Notes under the pieces: model-generated
The model's database searches: none
Seen by the model: the letters and a program-made list of their open reading frames with translations, nothing else
Told to the model about the DNA's origin: nothing
DNA from: Anaerolineae bacterium
Lineage (GTDB): Bacteria; Chloroflexota; Anaerolineae; 4572-78; J111
NCBI GenBank assembly: GCA_020433835.1
Contig: JAGRBY010000276.1
Span: 1-8,938 of the forward strand
Reading direction: 5' to 3'
DNA: 8,938 nt
Translations under genes and position numbers: made by a program
Shown: positions 4,674 to 8,938 of the stretch, piece after piece
How positions within the stretch are numbered: position 1 is the stretch's first letter
Layout of the letters: each line of letters starts with the position of its first letter

Positions 4674-6536
4674 TTACCGTTTGCCGTTTCTGCTCTGATT
4701 GACTTTGGCGACATCGGCATCTTTTGGTGCCACCGCCGTCCTGACGTGATCTCTGGCATACGGCGACTGATGGCGGAAATAGGTGTCGTACAGTTCGGCA
4801 TAGTGACCGCCACGAGCCAGCAGTGCATCGTGGCTGCCTTGCTCGATGATACGCCCCTTTTGCAGCACCAAAATGCGATCAACCGATCGCACCGTCGACA
4901 GCCGGTGGGCAATGAGAATTGAGGTGCTGCATTTGAGAATCAAATCCATCGCCTCTTGAATTTGCGACTCGGTAAAGGGATCGACGCTGGCGGTTGCTTC
5001 ATCCAAAATAAAGATGGCCGGCTGTTGCGCCAAAACTCGGGTGAGTGCCACCAACTGCCGCTGCCCCATCGACAGCCGCGAACCGCGCTCGCCGACATCG
5101 GTGTGCAGCCCTTCCGGCAGCGTTTCCAGCCATTCACCTGCCCCAATTTGACGAGCGACCGCCTCAATTTGGGCATCCGTCAGTTCCGAACGGGCATAGC
5201 GAATATTGTCGGCCACGGTGCCGCTAAATAGGAACGGAATTTGTGACACGATACCTAACTGTTGCCGGTAGCTGTGCAAATCGAACGAGCGAATATCGTG
5301 CCCATCAACGCAAATCTGCCCCTCTTGAAATTCGTAAAATCGGGTTATCAGCTTGACGATGCTGCTCTTGCCGGCTCCCGTATGGCCGACCAAAGCAATA
5401 CTTTCGCCGGGTTGAATGCGCAGTGTAAAATCGTCCAGCACCTGCTCCTGGTCGCTGTAACGGAAATTGACATGGTTAAATTCGATGTCGCCTTGTAACG
5501 GTTCAACCGGCTGCTCATCGGTTTGCTGAACCAGCGGTTTGGCATCGATCAGGGCAAAAATCCGCTCAGAAGCCGCTAATCCAATTTGAAATTGGCTCCA
5601 GAAAACAGATAAGTTGATCATCGGGAACCAAAAGCGATCAACACTCGACATAAACAGATACCAAGCTCCAATCGTAATCGCCCCAATTTGGGCCGACACC
5701 CCGCCCCAGTACAGCAGCGCTGCAATACCAAAACTGGACAGAACGTTAAGCACCGGATACACATTGGACAGTACAAAACCGCGCCGCAAATTGACCTGGT
5801 ACGACTGCTCGTTAACCTCAGCAAAGTCGGCGTAGATTGTGCGCTCTTGGCGAAAGTTTTTGGCGATACTGATGCCCGTTACCGCTTCTTGGATCGAGGC
5901 GTTGACCTGGCCCATCACCCGCGTGGCCTTGCGGGTTACAAAACGGGCTAGGCGTCGAAACAGAACAGTCAGAACAAGAACAAACGGCCCCAGCGCCAAC
6001 AACACCAGCGTCAACTGCCACGAGATCGCAAACAGAATAATCAGCAGCACCACAACCAGCAAAATTTGGGTAAAGAGTTCGGTGATGAGCTGCACCACCT
6101 GCACAAATTCCTGCGTATCAGAAGTGATGCGGCTGATGATGGTGCCCGATTTAAACTCATCGAAAAAGGCCAGATCGTGGCTGATGGCGGCGCTGAAAGC
6201 ATCGTGCCGCAGGTCGGCAACAACGTCGGCAATCAGCCGGGCCTGCACTCGGCGGCGCAGCCAGTTAGCCAGCCAGGTGCCCACACCAACCACAAACATT
6301 AGCCCAACCAATGTCCAAATCAGCTGCGGCGATGGTTTCCCTTCCAGCGCTCCCATCCCTTTCGACACAATCAACGGCTGGCCGGCTCCAGCCAGAGATA
6401 CAATGGTAATAAAAAGAAAAGTCCACCATACCCTTTTCTTGTAAGGGACAAAATAGCTGGCAATCCGTTTAATCAGCTCGCCGTCAGTATATGTTCGATC
6501 GTATGCTTCTGTATCTAATCCGGCAAAAACAGCCAT
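4674..6536 (-). CDS. ABC exporter half, canonical Walker B, altered signature (heterodimer subunit)
   Basis: A 620-residue half-transporter, with a membrane domain at about 30-330 (six predicted helices) fused to an ATPase domain at about 350-590. Walker A is GHTGAGKSS (384-392), the Q-loop Gln is 432 (SQIPFLFSGT), Walker B is AIFILDE (507-513) with the catalytic Glu present, and the switch His is 544 (IAHRLST). The signature is LSMGQ (488-492) instead of LSGGQ. Half-transporters with an intact Glu but altered signature are typical of one side of heterodimeric exporters such as TM288, LmrD and BmrD, and the partner lies upstream. AGAGG lies five bases before the ATG. About 30 polar residues trail the ATPase domain. 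The substrate (drug, lipid or peptide) cannot be read from the sequence. It is probably translated from the same mRNA as the 589-residue partner. Confidence 0.93.
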   Translation of the reverse strand: MAVFAGLDTEAYDRTYTDGELIKRIASYFVPYKKRVWWTFLFITIVSLAGAGQPLIVSKGMGALEGKPSPQLIWTLVGLMFVVGVGTWLANWLRRRVQARLIADVVADLRHDAFSAAISHDLAFFDEFKSGTIISRITSDTQEFVQVVQLITELFTQILLVVVLLIILFAISWQLTLVLLALGPFVLVLTVLFRRLARFVTRKATRVMGQVNASIQEAVTGISIAKNFRQERTIYADFAEVNEQSYQVNLRRGFVLSNVYPVLNVLSSFGIAALLYWGGVSAQIGAITIGAWYLFMSSVDRFWFPMINLSVFWSQFQIGLAASERIFALIDAKPLVQQTDEQPVEPLQGDIEFNHVNFRYSDQEQVLDDFTLRIQPGESIALVGHTGAGKSSIVKLITRFYEFQEGQICVDGHDIRSFDLHSYRQQLGIVSQIPFLFSGTVADNIRYARSELTDAQIEAVARQIGAGEWLETLPEGLHTDVGERGSRLSMGQRQLVALTRVLAQQPAIFILDEATASVDPFTESQIQEAMDLILKCSTSILIAHRLSTVRSVDRILVLQKGRIIEQGSHDALLARGGHYAELYDTYFRHQSPYARDHVRTAVAPKDADVAKVNQSRNGKR

Positions 6537-6699
6537 AATAACCTCTATAAATTGTTTTTGGAACTTGAACCTGGGTAAAACCCGGAAATCATAAAAACCT
6601 ACTAAGGGGAATAAATCACCATGGAAAGTAAGAAGTAAAGCGTAAGAAATAGCACCATTTTTCCCTAATCCCTACTCCCTATCCCCTACCCCCTAAATC
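6537..6699 (-). other. Spacer between the two exporter genes
   Basis: This 163-base spacer is unusually long for two subunits that need equal amounts. In mRNA sense it holds the G-run heptad array just after the first stop codon, a stretch of short purine repeats (TTACTTCTTAC-like) and a small stem (6571-6585, ctgggt/acccgg). It ends in AGAGGTTATT before the second ATG. I see no terminator or clear promoter. Confidence 0.6.
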
Positions 6700-6704
6700 C
6701 TACT
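6663..6704. repeat. Heptanucleotide tandem repeat, G-quadruplex candidate on the mRNA strand
   Basis: Six tandem 7-base units (plus strand CCCTAAT, CCCTACT, CCCTATC, CCCTACC, CCCTAAA, TCCTACT) run from 6663 to 6704, and the last overlaps the TAG stop of the 589-residue exporter half. On the minus (coding) strand, 6693 to 6663 gives five G-runs of 5, 4, 3, 3 and 3 with loops of 2, 3, 4 and 4 bases, which fits the four-run G-quadruplex rule. Such degenerate heptads resemble the short tandem repeats of cyanobacteria and some other filamentous bacteria. Confidence 0.75.
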
Positions 6705-8469
6705 CATACCGCGCAAAAATCTTCCGATAGGCTTCCGACTCTTGCATTAGCGTCTCGTGCGTGCCGACCATCGCGATCCGGCCTTTGCGCAGCACCACAA
6801 TTAAGTCGGCCCAGCGAATTTGCGATAGGCGATGGGTAATCAGCAGGGTTGTACGACCCGCCGCCGCCCGTTCGATGGCTTTCTGAATTTTATCTTCGGT
6901 GGCGCTGTCGATGGCACTGGTCGAGTCGTCCAAGATTAAAATTTTGGGGTCAGTCAAAAATGCGCGTGCCAGAGCAATGCGCTGCCGTTGACCGCCGGAC
7001 AAGGTAACGCCCCGGCCCCCCACTTTGGTTTGATAGCCATCTTTGAACGATGTGACAAATTCGTGAGCCTGAGCCGCTTTTGCCGCCGCTTCAATTTCGG
7101 CTTGAGTGGCGTCGGGGCAGCCAAAGGCGATATTCTCGGCCAGCGTGCGTGAGAAGAGATAAATATCTTGCTCGATAACCGAAATCTGCTGTCGCAGCGC
7201 CTCTAAATTCCAGTTACGAACATCCTGCCCGCTGACCAACACTTCACCCTGGCTGGCATCATAAGTGCGGTTGAGCAATTTGGTAATGGTGCTTTTACCC
7301 GCGCCGGTTTGCCCCACAATAGCCACCGTTTGGCCTGGCTTTACTGTAAATGAAACATCCTCAAGAGCCGGGCTGATACCATTGTAGCTAAATGTCACGT
7401 GGTTGAATTGAATACTGCCATCCATCGTGCCGTCATAACCACCGGCGTTCTGATCCAACTCTGTTTCAGTGGTAATCAATTCCAGCACGCGCTTGGCGCT
7501 CGATACCCCGGCCGAAACGTAGGAATAAGCAAATTGGGAGGCAAAAGTAGGGAATTGGAACATAATCAGCATGGCGTTAAAGGCGACGACATCACCCAAT
7601 TTAATAGCGCCCTGATCAAACAGAAGCAGGCTATGCAGCAGACCGCCGGCAAAAAGCAAACCTAACAGCAGCAGCGGATAATATTTCGCCTCGATGTCAC
7701 CCTGCCAGGTATAGGCATCGCGCCAATTTTTTAATGCCGCATCAAATCGGTTAATCTCTTTGGTTTCCTGGGCTGCCCCTTTGACGGTCTCGATGCCGTC
7801 AATCGCTTCAGCCAACACCGTATTGAGCTGACCAAAATCGCGCCGAACGGCCTCGGTAGCCGGTCGCAGACTGGTGAGATATTCCCACAGCGCAAAAATG
7901 TACACCAGGGCATAAATAGCGGGGGCCAGCAGCAGCTGCGGATGAATCGACGGTACCAGAAAAAACGGAGCAATCATAAAAAACGCCGATCCAATCACCA
8001 AGTTCATACCGGGATTAAACAACAGATTGATCTCGCGCACATCGTTGGTAGCCCGCGCCATCAGATCGCCGGTGGCGTGGTTATCGTGAAACGACATACT
8101 TTTGCCGATAAGATTGAGATACAGCTCATCGCGCGTATCGCGCTCAACCCGCTGGCCGATAATCTCGCTACAAAAGTTGCGGCCCAGCATCAGCACCCCG
8201 CGTATAATTTGCGAGATAACCAGCGACAGCGCAATCCAGCCCAGTGCCGTCAAATCGTTCGACTCGGCAACAGCATCGAAACCCCAGCCGATGTGCATCG
8301 CCACCAATCCCGCCCCGATGCCGTTACCAAAGGCTCCGATAAACACACCAACAATATAAATTTTGTGGCGCAGGGCATGGGATAAAAGCCAGCGAATCGG
8401 ACTGCGATAATCCGGCTGCCACGTTTTTTCTACGGAAAATTCTGAAAGGGTTGAGGATACGGTTGTCAT
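6700..8469 (-). CDS. ABC exporter half, LSGGQ signature but Asp at the catalytic Glu (heterodimer subunit)
   Basis: A 589-residue half-transporter with six predicted membrane helices in about 35-320 and an ATPase domain from about 350. Walker A is GQTGAGKST (386-394), the Q-loop Gln is 434 (IEQDIYLFS), the signature is canonical LSGGQ (490-494), and the switch His is 546 (ITHRLSQ). Walker B is KILILDD (509-515) followed by STSAID, so Asp515 replaces the catalytic Glu. This is the hallmark of the degenerate-site subunit of heterodimeric exporters such as TM287, LmrC and BmrC. It is the complement of the 620-residue half, whose signature is altered: together they form one working and one degenerate ATP site. 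It is first in the operon, and its stop lies within the heptad repeat. The start at 8469 has only a weak GCGAG, but no alternative fits the N-terminus. A perfect 11-bp inverted repeat lies 28-62 bases upstream. Confidence 0.93.
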   Translation of the reverse strand: MTTVSSTLSEFSVEKTWQPDYRSPIRWLLSHALRHKIYIVGVFIGAFGNGIGAGLVAMHIGWGFDAVAESNDLTALGWIALSLVISQIIRGVLMLGRNFCSEIIGQRVERDTRDELYLNLIGKSMSFHDNHATGDLMARATNDVREINLLFNPGMNLVIGSAFFMIAPFFLVPSIHPQLLLAPAIYALVYIFALWEYLTSLRPATEAVRRDFGQLNTVLAEAIDGIETVKGAAQETKEINRFDAALKNWRDAYTWQGDIEAKYYPLLLLGLLFAGGLLHSLLLFDQGAIKLGDVVAFNAMLIMFQFPTFASQFAYSYVSAGVSSAKRVLELITTETELDQNAGGYDGTMDGSIQFNHVTFSYNGISPALEDVSFTVKPGQTVAIVGQTGAGKSTITKLLNRTYDASQGEVLVSGQDVRNWNLEALRQQISVIEQDIYLFSRTLAENIAFGCPDATQAEIEAAAKAAQAHEFVTSFKDGYQTKVGGRGVTLSGGQRQRIALARAFLTDPKILILDDSTSAIDSATEDKIQKAIERAAAGRTTLLITHRLSQIRWADLIVVLRKGRIAMVGTHETLMQESEAYRKIFARYE

Positions 8470-8496
8470 AGCTATACTCGCTGAAAGAAAAATGTA

Positions 8497-8531
8497 AAAC
8501 GTGAAACGGCGATGGGCAGCGTTTCACGTTT
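8497..8531. repeat. Perfect 11-bp inverted repeat in the exporter leader
   Basis: AAACGTGAAAC (8497-8507) and GTTTCACGTTT (8521-8531) are exact inverted copies around a 13-base loop. AATG/CATT extends the pairing beyond a two-base bulge. It lies 28-62 bases before the ATG of the 589-residue exporter half. It could be an operator or an mRNA hairpin. The GTTTCACGTTT word is also typical of short dispersed intergenic repeats, so a neutral repeat is equally possible. Confidence 0.65.
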
Positions 8532-8603
8532 CATTGGGAAGGCTTTAGATATTTATCTAACGAACAGTAAAGATATTATGGCACAAAGCCTTTAAATATA
8601 AAA

Positions 8604-8627
8604 ACCGCTACAAAAATTGTAAGCGGT
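8604..8627 (-). terminator. Second terminator-like hairpin downstream of groEL
   Basis: On the minus strand the stem ACCGCTTACAA / TTGT-AGCGGT, with one bulged base and a TTT loop, is followed by TTTTTATATTTAAA. It may stop read-through from groEL into the exporter operon. Its GC content is moderate, so efficiency is uncertain. Confidence 0.5.
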
Positions 8628-8628
8628 C

Positions 8629-8754
8629 AGCTATCAGCATTCAGTTGTCAGCTTTACAAAGAAAGAACCCTTAGCGACATTATTACTTGACTTAGTAACT
8701 CAAAACTTATTTATGACAAAAAACTGAGGGCTGACAAGCTGATCGCTGAAAGCT
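8629..8754. repeat. Imperfect inverted repeat of 24/25 bases, arms 77 bases apart
   Basis: The left arm 8629-8652 (AGCTATCAGC...TGTCAGC) is, in reverse complement, nearly the same as the right arm 8730-8754 (GCTGACAAGCTGATCG...): 21 of 24 positions agree with one gap. Each arm is itself a run of degenerate GCTGA/TCAGC words. These resemble the AGCTGATAGCTGA-type dispersed repeats of cyanobacterial and Chloroflexota intergenic DNA (recalled knowledge). Confidence 0.6.
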
Positions 8755-8760
8755 AAAACA

Positions 8761-8797
8761 AAAAAGCCTTCCCTCGCCATTGAGAGAAGGCTTTTTT
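8761..8797 (-). terminator. Rho-independent terminator of groEL
   Basis: The stem AAAAAGCCTTC / GAAGGCTTTTT, with one C-A mismatch, continues as CTC/GAG around the loop GCCATT. It lies 29 bases after the groEL stop. On the minus strand it ends in a T-run. The symmetric A/T flanks mean it could also work in the other direction. Confidence 0.85.
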
Positions 8798-8825
8798 ATA
8801 GTTTACGATGTCGGATACGACAATC

Positions 8826-8938
8826 TTACATCATACCGCCCATGCCGGGATCCATGCCAGGCATAGGAGCGGCACCAGCAGGCTCAGGAATGTCGGTGAT
8901 CAGCGCTTCGGTCGTCAGGATCATGCTGGCGATAGAAG
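8826..8938 (-). CDS. groEL: Chaperonin GroEL (Hsp60), C-terminal fragment
   Basis: The last 36 residues of a GroEL are present; the rest lies beyond the right edge. The segment SIASMILTTEALITDIPEP matches the end of the equatorial domain, where GroELs carry the A-x-x-x-L-T-T-E-A-x-I-x-D motif. The tail PMPGMDPGMGGMM is the flexible Gly/Met repeat that projects into the folding chamber. The stop is TAA at 8826-8828, followed by a strong terminator. Nothing about groES or the CIRCE operator can be seen, because the 5' end is outside the window. Confidence 0.95.
   Translation of the reverse strand, partial: SIASMILTTEALITDIPEPAGAAPMPGMDPGMGGMM

Larger units (their letters stand above)
8470..8825. 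other. Intergenic region between groEL and the exporter operon
   Basis: There is no gene in these 356 bases. Reading in the direction of transcription (minus), it holds the groEL terminator hairpin, one arm of an imperfect 24/25-base inverted repeat, the other arm, a second terminator-like stem (8604-8627), A/T-rich DNA where the exporter promoter is expected (a CATAAT at 8575-8580 is possible, with no convincing -35), and an 11-bp inverted repeat in the presumed leader. Confidence 0.7.

Noticed and set aside
5839..6444. 201-codon plus-strand open frame
   Set aside because: It lies entirely antisense to the membrane domain of the 620-residue exporter half. Its Arg/Ser/Thr-rich composition is typical of a shadow frame.
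6571..6585. Small stem CTGGGT-AAA-ACCCGG as a terminator between the exporter genes
   Set aside because: It has only six pairs with a G-T wobble and no T-run after it in the direction of transcription.
7942..8385. 147-codon plus-strand open frame
   Set aside because: It is antisense to the 589-residue exporter half, without domain patterns or a ribosome binding site worth noting.

Overview
The window looks like a chromosomal stretch of a free-living bacterium, most likely a member of the Chloroflexota. This assignment is an inference. It rests on the GroEL tail at the right edge (Gly/Met-rich, ending GMGGMM), a signal-transduction STAND ATPase of a kind common in that phylum, near-even GC content, and intergenic DNA filled with short tandem and palindromic repeats. 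No mobile element, phage gene, CRISPR array or RNA gene was found.

Left part (1-2780). On the minus strand, a STAND/NB-ARC ATPase with an N-terminal helix-turn-helix-like region (610-2025) overlaps the start of a TPR protein (628 to beyond the left edge). Together they look like a sensor/regulator split into two translationally coupled subunits. A good -10 box and a perfect 15-bp palindrome lie in front of the ATPase gene. Divergently transcribed from it is a small DJ-1/PfpI-fold protein (2328-2780). It appears to lack the nucleophilic cysteine and the segment that follows it in the family, so it is probably a non-catalytic, binding version.

Middle part (2959-4622). A plus-strand gene encodes a Tat-exported, beta-rich protein with no family I recognise. 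It is followed by about 390 bases without a plausible long gene. That stretch is a mosaic of at least four inverted repeats plus a dispersed intergenic repeat unit. A 53-codon minus-strand reading frame lies against it and directly downstream of the transporter genes.

Right part (4674-8938). Two minus-strand genes encode the halves of a heterodimeric ABC exporter (type IV fold). The upstream 589-residue half has a canonical LSGGQ signature but Asp in place of the catalytic Glu. The 620-residue half has the Glu but an altered LSMGQ signature. Paired, they give one consensus and one degenerate ATP site. The 163-base spacer between them carries a heptanucleotide repeat that would put five G-runs in the mRNA (a G-quadruplex candidate). 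Upstream is 356 bases of hairpins and inverted repeats, including the groEL terminator, and then the 3' end of groEL.

The most notable points are the split STAND/TPR pair diverging from a DJ-1 pseudoenzyme, the G-run array between two transporter subunits, and the dense palindromic repeat cluster at 4171-4448. None is proven to be a new system. Each can be tested by comparing genomes.
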